Part shown: in pieces, positions 24,309 to 34,060 of the stretch
Layout of the letters: each line of letters starts with the position of its first letter
Position numbering within the stretch: position 1 is the first letter of the stretch
DNA from: Pezizomycotina sp. ARF18
Lineage: Eukaryota; Ascomycota
NCBI GenBank assembly: GCA_002224055.1
Contig: AZLU01000226.1
Coordinates: 1-64,000 of the forward strand
Direction of reading: 5' to 3'
DNA length: 64,000 nt
The notes under the pieces: generated by a model
The model's input: only the letters and a program-made list of their open reading frames with translations
What the model was told of the DNA's origin: nothing
Database searches by the model: none
Position numbers and translations under genes: made by a program

Positions 24309-26230
24309 ATGCATCTCCCAATTCTTTAAACATCCTTTTTCTTCCATCAAACTACTCAGCATCATCTTCTAGCTCGTCCTCAACCTGCAGCGACGATGCC
24401 CAGCACGTGGCTGTACTTTTCAGGGTCACTTGGAAGGAATATTAGAATGTCATTGCATAGGTCGTGGATTGAGAGCGTGAGACTTGTGTTTCCCAGGTCA
24501 TACGGAACCTGAAATGGCGAATACAAACCAAAACAAATGCAACAGCAAGGTTTCTACTTCGAACTTCACTTCTAGTTTTACGTCTCTATCTTGTACAGTA
24601 TTGGCTGACCGTCATGTCTGGAAGAATCTAGCGAGTTCGAGGGTGTTGTCTTTACCTCGTCAACGCTCGATAAGGATCCCTTCTCGCCTACCTTGCCGGT
24701 CGGCAGCCATGATCCGGACGGCTCCCTTAGTGACCATCGCTCCTTAGAAGGCGGGAGATAGAGTCTCGGTTTCAATCGCTTTTTAACTCGCTCACAGGGC
24801 AAAACCATCGATTACGCTCGGTTCTGCACAGATAGTGTGGCGGAGTAGATGCAACCGGGATGGAGTGTCGTTCCGCGAGGAAATATCAAGGTCGGAGAAG
24901 ATTCGGATCATTGCTGCTGTATTGCTATCTCCAGCAGCGCAGGCATTCCTGCGTTTTCCTCACCGCAGCTGCTAATGCCGCGATGGCTTAGTACTTGAAG
25001 AAGTCTACGAAGTTAACCCGCAGTTCACATGCCGAACTTGTCCGGTTCGCAATATGCAAGGCAAAGGTTGACGTCGCTTGGCTTGGCGCACAGTGGGAAA
25101 GTACGTCAAAACGGCCAAAGCGATCTCGAGGCTTCTTCACGCTTTTCTAAAACTGGGTCTAGAGCCGAGAAGAGTGCGGAGATAGAAATGCAAAATTCTG
25201 CTTAAACCTCGTCGGGAAGGAAGTCGAGCTCGGGCAACTTTCAAGGGCCGAAAAGCGACTCAGCAGTGGTAACTATCGAGTTTTAGTTGGAGAATTTTTT
25301 ACCCATTCGCCAATTAAAACAGTCTTCACTACACCTCCCAACGTCGACCGATCGAGCTTAGACGTTTTAACGCCGACGAAGATCATTGCAGACGAGTACA
25401 CTCTATTAACGAGCCGATGTTATTGATTGCATCTACAATCTACCAGGAAGCTAAAAGTATGTGATCCTCATTTTTCCACGTCTGACTTACATATTTTCTT
25501 CTTCTCATAATGATGTCAACCTTCATTTTGTTTCATAATATTGATTCTCTCTCATAATAATGTTCTAGGTCTTTCCTACTTGGGGGATCAACTTCGAATA
25601 AAACCAGTGCTGCTCGCACCTACTCAATCAAAGTTAACTGGCCTCGTTAAACGCTATCTTGAGATTTGTATTGAACGCGCAGTAACGCACGTCCCATGAC
25701 ATCTATCGACAGCTTGTGCGAGTAGCGTATCCTCAGATACAGCACATCAAAATGGACTCGGAATCGGCACCATGGGAGTACTTGCCGGGCACCTCAATCG
25801 ATATGGGGGCGTTAGGGGATCTTCGGGTGTTCGATGGGCCACCCGGCGGCGGAAAACGAACTACAAGCCCAGGAGATGGTCGCATTGGTTACCAGGGCGT
25901 CAGGTAGTTGGTAACCACGCAGACTGACGTTGCGATCAATGTACTATTCGAGAGGATCTACGAAATCGATCCTACTATCGCTTGTCGACCGTCTCTCAGA
26001 CTAGAGGTGTTGCGCTGAGGATTTGAAAGGATGTCGGCAAACCCGAAACGTGATGTCTCCCCGGAGGAACACTTGTCGACCCGTCTCTCGGCGGCTGGAA
26101 TCAACTCGATCTGTCGCGAATAAGATGGGAAGAGCGGTTCACACCTTGCTTTTGGAATGCAAAGCAAGAGCGCAGTCTCTCCACCCTCTTAATCAAATTC
26201 ATGAGGAAACAAGCCGACTCTGAGGACGGG
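24309..26230 (+). CDS. unrecognised coding-like region, frame-broken
   Basis: A promoter-like tract leads to an ATG at about 24309. Coding-like pieces follow in several plus frames: FTSSTLDKDPFSPTLPVGSH, WSVVPRGNIKVGEDSDHCCC, EEVYEVNPQFTCRTCPVRNM, TAKAISRLLHAFLKLGLEP, YRVLVGEFFTHSPIKTVFTT, YLEICIERAVTHVP, HIKMDSESAPWEYLPGTSID and DVSPEEHLSTRLSAAGINSI. Composition and spacing suggest one gene of several hundred codons, possibly with introns (an AT-rich interval at 25450-25560 could be one). I do not recognise the family. It could also be two genes; boundaries are weak. Confidence 0.33.
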
Positions 26231-26799
26231 CGGGGCCAGCATGATCGTCAAGCGCTACATGGATATGTCATGGCGTGAAGAAGACGAGGCTCTTTGTCTA
26301 AGGAAGACAAGAGCGAAAATCGCGAGCTATACAGAATACTGCTAGACCGGTTCTAGGAACAGGGCGGTGTCAAAATTGTATTCGCTACCCATTAGTCGCG
26401 GCATCGCACAATTCTTCCCTTTCAAGCCGACAAAAAATCTAGGTAGATGAATATCGGGTGACGACGGAGGCAATTTTCCGGTTGCTCCTTATATACACAG
26501 AGAAAGCTTCACGAATACGCGTTTTATATTGATTATTAGCCTTTTACTTGAAAATTTCTCGCGCCGTTGAATCTTTGCTAACTTTGTGTTTTCATGCGTT
26601 GTAGGTACCACAGCGGCGGGAGACAGGTGGCAACTCGACTGCCTGTTCTCAACAGAAAGGCATTCAGCTGCGGATGAGTTTGCCTAAAAGATTAGGGCAA
26701 CACCGCTCCATCGACGTAACGCGGCTCGAACCAATACCGAATGTCTTGGGACATCATGCGGCCGTTACTTAAAACTCTATATCCCTATCTTAAATAAGG
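26231..26799. other. no recognisable gene
   Basis: Short broken frames only. It lies between a plus-strand and a minus-strand coding-like region and may contain their 3' ends. Confidence 0.35.
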
Positions 26800-27650
26800 G
26801 AAGCATTAAGAACGCGGGTGGGAAATACGAGCAGAGAACGTTAGCAAAGCGTTTGGCATGTCGCTGTGCAGAGGACCAAAAATTGCCTTAGTCAGTGAGG
26901 CCATTTCGCAGAGTCTGGATCTCCAAAGAGCTGATCGAGGGAGATGTTCGTCGTGAAGGAATTCATATTCCAACTTTGTGCAGCATGGCGTAATTGTAGA
27001 GTTCGTGAATATCCTCACCAAAGACTTGGTATTGAGCCCAGTGTGTCGGCACAGGAGGTGGACAGTTTCACGGTTGACGCCAGGTTCAAAGGCGACAGTG
27101 GTACATGAGAGTAGAATCGCTTCGTGATGAACAAACCTACTAATGAATTCTTGTCGGACCCATTTCGCAATAACGTCCTAAGAAACTCCTTTTGTCGTTC
27201 TACGCTCGTGACGCTAATTCTTCTTTCCCTGGCCCAACCATTGCTCTCCGTGTTTTCTTCCAGAGCGATCTGTTTGATTATTCATTCCATTTTTTTCTTA
27301 GGTTTTGCTTTTTTTTTTGTTCTGGCTATGGTCTGTTCCATCACCAGACGTAGTTTTATAAGTTCATCTAGAGTGAAGAAATGTTTCAATTCAATGACGA
27401 ACGTTTTTAGCTTTCCTCCTGGTCGATCTCCACTACCAATTTTCGCGTTCAACAGTAGTATATATTTTCTGTGGACTTTACATCACAATTTGCATATGAA
27501 CTTTTTTCCGCTCATTTCGAGGTATCTTAAGAACCGTGGGAAGAGAAGTGGAAAGACATTAAGGCTCACGAACATGATTAAGAGACCAGTACATAGCAGA
27601 ACATGCTACAATAAAGAGACCTTGAATCAAGGTGGTGTTAGCTTTTGAAA
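26800..27650 (-). CDS. unrecognised coding-like region
   Basis: The minus strand is open and protein-like across two parts. One contains KTFVIELKHFFTLDELIKLR, MEQTIARTKKKAKPKKKMES and SVERQKEFLRTLLRNGSDKN (basic, helical). The other contains DIHELYNYAMLHKVG, EFLHDEHLPRSALWRSRLCE and FGPLHSDMPNALLTFSARIS. The opposing 174-codon plus frame (27124-27648) is rich in Phe, Ser and Leu, as expected of the complement of a Lys/Glu-rich gene. No known domain was recognised. Start and end are approximate. Confidence 0.33.
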
Positions 27651-27876
27651 GTCTTGCAGTTCACAAACGCTTCCATGTGCTCCTCGACATTAAAAAAGGG
27701 TACACTATTTTATGATCCAGGAGCGGGGCAAAGGTTAAAATAGATGAATGCCTCGCTCTTGTTTTCTTATGATTATCTATGAATGGTTATCTAGTAACAT
27801 CTTGGAGCATAAACACGATGGCATGGTGCGCGGATCATCCCCGAAATTCAAGTTTATCCTCGTGATAAAGTTTTTC

Positions 27877-27983
27877 AAAAAAAAAAAGAAAAGAAAAGAA
27901 AAGAAGAAAGAAAAGAAAAGAAAAGAAAAGAAAGAAAAAGAAAAGAAAAGAAAAGAAAAGAAAAGAAAAGAAAAGGGGGGGAG
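27877..27983 (+). repeat. GAAAA-type purine microsatellite
   Basis: A roughly 105-base run built of AAAAG/GAAAA units with a few AAG interruptions, beginning with 11 A and ending in seven G. Entirely purine on the plus strand. It lies about 110 bases beyond the stop of the third cysteine-repeat gene (-). Confidence 0.9.
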
Positions 27984-28094
27984 GAAAAGAACAGAAATCG
28001 CTGCTGCAGCAGGATCAAGATTCCGAATCAGTTGCTGAGTGCCTCCGTATTCCCTCTCGACGTAACTCTACCAAACTCTTCCAGAAATATTCCA

Positions 28095-28518
28095 CTAGCA
28101 GTGATTCCTCGTCGTCGTGGTCGCCATGGTACTACTGGTCGTGGGATCTAGCATCGACGCCGTGCTTGTCGGCGCCACCCACATGCAGCCACCCTGGTAG
28201 CAGGTCACTCCCAGGAACCCGCTTCATCCGGGCAGCACTCGTCGACGACGTACAGGCGTATGTAGATCCGACAGGCGTGCAGCAGTACGCGCCCTTGCAC
28301 TTCTGGGAACAGCAGTCCGAATCAACATCGCAAGTTGTGGTCTTGGACCCGCTTCGGAGGCAGCAGGTGCCTGAGTTGCAGATTCCGTCGGCGAAACAGC
28401 AGTCTTCCTTGACCGTGCAGTTGTGCAAGGTATCTCCGGGGTTCCAACACGCCCACGAGCGAGAGCTGAAAAGGATATAGGAGAGGATGGTATAGCGAAT
28501 GATCGGAAATATCTCCAT
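28095..28518 (-). CDS. cysteine-repeat protein 3, three D-C-C modules
   Basis: The best preserved member of the family. Start MEIFPIIRYTILSYILFSSR at 28518 gives a signal peptide ending near SWA. Module 1 is NCTVKEDCCFADGICNSGTC with C-L-R-S-G. Module 2 is TCDVDSDCCSQKCKGAYCC with T-P-V-G. Module 3 begins ACTSS, then reads DECCPDEAGS and VTCYQGGCMWVAPTSTAS in a shifted frame, followed by a Thr/Ser-rich tail (TTSSTMATTTTRNHC) and a stop at 28095. The first two modules are in one uninterrupted frame, which shows that the unit is real protein. The last module has a single Cys (G-G-C-M) where internal ones have C-C, as in the other members. Predicted secreted protein of about 140 residues; role unknown. 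Confidence 0.78.
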
Positions 28519-28984
28519 GACTTACTATCTCCAGAGTAAGTAAAATTAAGCAATAGTATAAAGAGCTTAGTTTTTTTTTTTTGTTATAATGGTAGTTTGC
28601 TTGAGGTGGCTTTGTATACTGAGCCCTCATTCGGCGATTGTAACTATAGAAATACATCTTTAGATAGAGAGTGAAGGGATCTAGGCTGCTCCCTCGATTA
28701 TCGGACGAAGCAAGATTAACCCCTTTACCACTATTTCATGTGTATAGTATGTGCTTAAACCATTAGAATTCGAGCCTACGAAGGGCTGGAGCCATTCAAC
28801 TACCTCTATTGTTACTTAGTTCCATACCATCCGCATATTTATTAAAGTTAGCCTTTCACCCTCCGCCCGCTCTCGCCAGGTCTCTTCCCCACGTGCTTGT
28901 ATGTACATTACGTAAATTATATCTACGAAACCACTTGATCCACAACCATAGATATTTCCTAATTTACAAAAAAATAAAGTAATA
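28519..28984. other. intergenic, no gene seen
   Basis: Lies between the starts of cysteine-repeat gene 3 (-) and the 3' end of receptor 3 (-). AT-rich, with no frame of interest. It should hold the promoter of the cysteine-repeat gene and the receptor's terminator. Confidence 0.4.
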
Positions 28985-30312
28985 CTATTCTACATCCACG
29001 GTAATAGTCCGCGTCTTGACGATTTCAAATCCCTTCTCACCGTCGACCTCTTTCGCGGACTGCATCTGGTACTCCTCGGGCTTTACGACGGAGTCAGATG
29101 ACTGGCCTGACTTTATGGAGACGAAGGCGCCGGTGCTGCGGCTGTGCGGTGTCCCTAGTGACGGGCCTGCTGTTCCTGACTTGCTGATAGAGATAAGCCG
29201 GCCTTGAAGACACGGCCGGACAGATTCTTGAGAGCTGGTAACGAGGCTGTGATGATGGTAGCGCTGTTCTCATATTGCAAGTGATAAGAACGGGTACCCC
29301 GATCCCTATTCGTGCAGTGTCATCAGTAATTTTTCCCCGGATAAATATATTGCTTAAATGGACAACTTACATGTAGAATCCCAGTTTGGCCTGGTAAAAT
29401 ATAAAACGAAGTAAATCCCTTTCACGACGGATATCACGCAAGCGCTGTAAGAGATTTGGATGAGCGGGCGCATTCCAATCTGAACAGGGGCTTTTTATGT
29501 TCAACTTACGCGGATCCAATGCTAAAGATTATCATAAGCCCGATGCGTTGCCTCGCCGGTAGCTTAGTCTCCCACAACCTCTTCATGGCAAGCAGAAGAG
29601 AAATATATTGCCTGCGCAGGTAACGATGATGTAGAGCATCGTGATCGCGAAGCTCTTGTCACACTTCTTGTGGGGATTCCAGTAGTTCTGCGTCCAGCCG
29701 CATTGGAGAAGGCCCAAAGCGATAGCGCCAGGGAGAAAGGCAACGTAAAACGCGATGCCCATGTTCGTCATAGGCGCAGCTTGGATTCAGATACCGAGAT
29801 AACCGACGGTAGAAGAACAGGATGCTAATTTTGTGAATGTATGGGCGAGCATGGCGCACATCTCGTCGCAAGGAATAGCTGGTCGTCGAGTTAATATACA
29901 GATATATCCATAATTAGGAGAGAGCTTTACCTTCGTCTATGTGTGTAAACCTTCGGGTCAACGTCCCAAATATGCTTGCCAAATCCTCCGCTGTTAACAA
30001 GCTCGGTTTGCGTCACCATCATGGCAACAGTGAAGGGCTAGGATGGAAAACATGTTAGCGATCATGTTAAATTAAACGACATGAATGTACTGGACCCACC
30101 ACTGCCATAAGCATGAACCAGTCGTCCAGACCGAAAGTTCCGGCTCGTCTTCTCTCGTAGAACCTGAGGGCAACTATTATCATGGCCACGCCAAAAAATA
30201 CGGCTGTTGTGGCCTGGAGTTGAAAAGCGTGATCGGGAGCATTGCCAGAGTCTTCCTTCGGCCACGCCTGAATGACCGAGTCCGGAACGAACCCGCTCTT
30301 ATCTACCGTCAT
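28985..30312 (-). CDS. Pth11-like rhodopsin-domain membrane protein (receptor 3)
   Basis: Start MTVDKSGFVPDSVIQAWP at 30312. Helix 1 is TTAVFFGVAMIIVALRFYER, followed by GLDDWFMLMAVV (conserved DDW). The next exon reads AFTVAMMVTQTELVNSGGFG and KHIWDVDPKVYTHIDE, then ISILFFYRRLSRYLNPS (helix 3 and loop), MGIAFYVAFLPGAIALGLLQ (helix 4), CGWTQNYWNPHKKCDKSF (extracellular Cys pair), AITMLYIIVTCAGNIFLFCL (helix 5), LPARQRIGLMIIFSIGSA (helix 6), ACVISVVKGIYFVLYF (helix 7), then ATIITASLPALKNLSGRVFK, the conserved end of the domain. A Ser-rich tail ends TRTITVDVE at 28985. Introns are clear, for example 29445-29509 (GTAAGT...ACAG). Few frame slips; one of the best preserved receptor genes here. Confidence 0.75.
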
Positions 30313-32823
30313 TGTTGTTCTTTAATTCGATAGCGAAATTATATAAAAAGACAGAAAGAAGGACCGCAACGAAGGCCTTTAACCATAGCAAAGAGCAAGT
30401 AGCGAAATATCGAAAATCGAAAAATGCCGGGGAGAGCTAGGGCTTTTGTAATGCACCCTAAAATCCCCACAGCCTGTCTGGAATAATAAAGATATTTTTC
30501 AGGTTACATAAATAAATAGGATATTTGGCATCTGATAATACGATAAATAGCTCAGATTATCATATAGGAATTATAAACAAGTTTCAACACGAATAAATAA
30601 AAAGGCCCAGACATGTGAGCTAATCTCCCCTTTTGGCGGCATTGAAGCGAAACCAGTTCATCCTTTCAAGATATCCATCCGGTTCCGTAGCTTTGGACCA
30701 GGTGTGGGTCTCCGTTAGCCGTATTTACTTGACTTTCCGTCATCCGTGCTACTTTTTTTTTTTTTTTTTTTTTTCGAATATCGCAAAAATAAACCCTAGT
30801 TCGCTGAGGAAATTGTAATAAGACCCCATGTATTCCACTTTACTAAACGGTGAGAGGGGAGTGACGGCAAATTCCATCCGAGCAGTGGTTATTAGGCCGT
30901 GCGGAATAGCAGTTCTCCCTCTACCTACTCACTTGAAACAGCCGGGCTAGTACTTCCAGAAAAAGAGAAACTCCCGCAATTTGGGTGGCTCTAGCGCTTG
31001 AATGTCCCGGCTCTTATTCGTTCCTGAACCCCACCAAGGCAGTCGCCCCCAAGGAAACCTCCGCACGGGGCGCGGCACATGGTTATTTTGATCGGCGGAG
31101 GTTATTCTGATCGGCGGAGTTCAATTATCTGCAGGACAGGCATTACTACTCATTTTGGTATAGAAGGAGAAGATCGATGTAGTGAATTGGCAAGATTAAC
31201 CTCTGTATTTTAAACCACGGTATATCTGTGTACATCATGCAGATCGGGAGGAGGCTCGTGCTTGCAATGTACTCAACTTGGTTAAAGCTCCCTTCCGGCC
31301 GTTTGCACAATCATTTGCCTTCGTTTCTAGTAAAACGTCTAACGTCCACCGCGGCGAAACAGACTTCCTCGAACCAAATACTACAGGACTTCGTAAAAGG
31401 TTAACTCGTACCCGTCTCTTGTTTTTTGTTTTTATCCACCATCTACGCGAGATGGCCCTCTCTAGTAAGCATCTCCTGAGGATCTTATCTAAAAACGCGA
31501 CGGCGTCACCGATACTCGCCCCTTTTCTTCCTCTTTTGATTATACCTGTCTAAATTGATATCACAGACCTGGATATTTCAGGCTAATATTTTATCAACAA
31601 CCTTCAATTTGGCCGTTAAGACTCTGGACGCTGTTGAATCGGGGATAGTAAGCGGCTGTACCGCATGCAAGTATTCCCGCTTATTATAGCTATTGATATA
31701 TGATAGAAGATAACTGAAGCAATTGATAACTGAAGTAATTGATAACTAAAGGATCTGAGCTCTATTCAATATAAATTGAAATTAGGTTTCCAGAATCAGA
31801 AGTTGTGAAATAAGACGAGGTAGCACAAACCTAGTCATGTCACTCTGAGCCGAGGTTTAAGACAACGGAAAAGTAATTTTGCAGACACCCTGACGACGGA
31901 ACCATCGGGATTATAATAATAACAGTAGTCTCTCCTCGATCATCCAAACTTATGCCTTTATTTTGGATAATATGCTCAATAAGATCACGGGTTTCTCTCC
32001 TGGCTCTATTACTGACAACCCTAGAAAACGTACTGAAGAGGTGCGGATCGCAGTGTAATGTGGGAGCGTTTAGAGATCGGTGCTCTGGGCACACTTTGAC
32101 TGTTCAAAAATACGCATTCCCCAAACTAATAATTTCAATCTGCTTTTTTTTTTTTTTTTTTTGAGGTGTTGAGAACTTCATAACAACCTTGCGATAATCG
32201 TGGAAATTTGATACTCTCAAATTTTCATACACAGCCAATGTCCAGACATAAGGCAGACACTTGGTATAATTCTATCTTAAGAGATAAGTTTGCTGCTACG
32301 AAAGAACCGCTCATCGTTGACTAAAACGGGACCCCCTATTTACTAGGCAGCTCCAGGACCTAACTCCTCCATTATTTTTACTACCCATAAATAGTTTTTT
32401 CAAGAATTTGGCAAACCATATAGATTCTCGATTATCGAAAACAATACTGTAATCGATATAAGTATAGGGCGAGAGCAAATTATCATCTCGAGAAACAAAA
32501 CTATCCTTTAATTATATTAACTCATGATGCACACAAAACAAGGTTTGGAATGCATCTATGATAGAGAGAAGAGACACCCATGGCGCCTGATAATACAAAA
32601 ACCTAAATTGACCAAGAAATATAAGGGGATTGCTCGGTTTACGCTTCGAGATTCAATAATATCTGACTGTCGTGCCGTGAAAAACGAGTAAGGAAGACTC
32701 AAAACCACTTCCCCGAAAGCGAAGAAACCGTGGTCGTGATACATGCGGAGCTATTTGTAACCTCCGACGAGCTCGAATCAACCCGATACGTAACCACTTT
32801 CCTTTCATATATTGCGCCGGGCT
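30313..32823. other. gene-poor stretch with small repeats
   Basis: No recognisable gene. A T22 run lies at 30753-30774 and a T19 run at 32144-32162. A direct repeat of TTATT(T/C)TGATCGGCGGAG occurs twice at about 31082-31118. Frames at 31278-31553 (+) and 31840-32094 (-) look partly protein-like; the minus one reads ETRDLIEHIIQNKGISLDDR. They match no family I know. Confidence 0.4.
31710..31755 (+). repeat. 16-bp tandem repeat
   Basis: ATAACTGAAGCAATTG, ATAACTGAAGTAATTG and a partial third copy ATAACTAAAGG follow one another directly. Small local duplication in non-coding DNA. Confidence 0.75.
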
Positions 32824-34060
32824 TCATAATATCTCCCAACTCTGTATCGCTCGGATAGTTATCCCCCAGCCACCTCCTAATGCTGGTTCGTCGTCGTAGT
32901 TTACGCTCGAAAGCGAGATATGAAAATCAATTTCTTTCTTAATTTTGACATTAGCGACGTCGTCATTGTCACGGTCGCTGGATGATTGCACGTCGTTGCT
33001 CAATGACGGCCTCGGCGCTTCCAGATGGATCGGAAATCTTGAGTGACGAGGATGCGGAATGCGGGGCAGCAGACAACGATGAGCGACCATGCCTGCTCCA
33101 GCGCAGACAGGAGCCAGGAGACCACAATGGGTGTATCGGGAATTATCAGAGATACTTGGAAAGTATAGCAAAGACGATGCACACGAAGCCGACGCCAAAT
33201 GTTAAAAGATGCCGATCTTTTGGCCTCGGGGAAGAGTGAGGTTTTGAGCAGGAATATAGGCAAGACGTAGACTATGAGTAATGGTTGGTTAGACAAATTC
33301 TGAAAGACACTTCGGAAGATACAGCTGTTGTTGCATACTTAAGATATCAGTTCCGACATGCATGGCTAACTCATATATGTTCGATGCCCTTGAATTTTTC
33401 GTGCTGCAATACGATGGCCTGGGATCCAGTTCGAAGAAAGTGGCTGGCAACCAAGGAATTTGTAAAGCACACTCGACAACACGCAAATATCGTAAGAAAC
33501 GTCGTTATCGTAAGGGCGTCGCGAAGTCTGGGTAACGAGGGAGGAACAATTCGTAGTAGAAGGCTAGCATTGCAAGTTTTATGCAGTACATCTCCGTATA
33601 GTATAGGGATATCTCGACATACTCTAGCTACATAAGACAAGTTAGCTATTGTAAACGTAAGGTTCAAACTCCGGACAGGCTCCACATACCTTAAGCGCCA
33701 AAACCGTATCGCCATAGCTCGCTAAGCCCCACTTCGGGGCCGAACTTCGTCGTATGCGGATTTATTTTCCCATCGTACATACCCAATACCAAGGTTTCGT
33801 ATCTATGGTTGTTTGGAAGACGAAATTTAGCCAGCCTAAAACGACGAGCCAGTCTGACAAGTTGATCCGCGTCGGCGGTTATACCGGAGGTATAACGAAG
33901 TATAACGAAGAGTAGAGTGAGGAAACATAGTGCCCACGCTGTGGCCTGTTTCAGACGTTAATAGTTCAGACGTTAATAGTTTGATACTTATAGTATAAAG
34001 CTTTGGACTTGGTGAGCAGAAAACGGTACATACAACGTAGTCGACACCTTTGAATCCCAT
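32824..34060 (-). CDS. Pth11-like rhodopsin-domain membrane protein (receptor 4)
   Basis: Start MGFKGVDYV at 34060, followed by an intron (GTATGT...ACAG). Exon 2 reads ATAWALCFLTLLFVILRYTS (helix 1) with VVLGWLNFVFQTTID (helix 2) in another frame. Then CIKLAMLAFYYELF and RYPRLRDALTITTFLTIFAY (helices 3 and 4), SSVLYKFLGCQPLSSNW (extracellular Cys), LLIVYVLPIFLLKTSLFPEA (helix 5), then LLSALEQAWSLIVVCCPAFR, the typical end of helix 7 where the family has (I/L)E-x-x-(W/A)-x-x-I-x-x-x-x-P. The tail DFHISLSSVNYDDEPALGGG ends at 32824. A duplicated GAACTATTAACGTCTGA lies in the first intron. Several frame slips. This subtype (K-L-x-L-L-A-F-Y-Y) is closer to receptor 2 than to receptors 1 and 3. 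Confidence 0.66.

Noticed and set aside
27124-27648. 174-codon plus-strand open frame
   Set aside because: Composition is Phe/Ser/Leu/Ile-rich without pattern, as expected of the complement of a Lys/Glu-rich gene; the minus strand reads as better protein.
28166-28480. 104-codon plus frame over cysteine-repeat gene 3
   Set aside because: Gln/Ser/Val-rich complement of the Cys modules; the minus strand has signal peptide and modules.
31082-31118. GATCGGCGGAG direct repeat as an LTR border
   Set aside because: Only an 18-19-base doublet; no inverted TG...CA ends, primer-binding site or second copy at distance.
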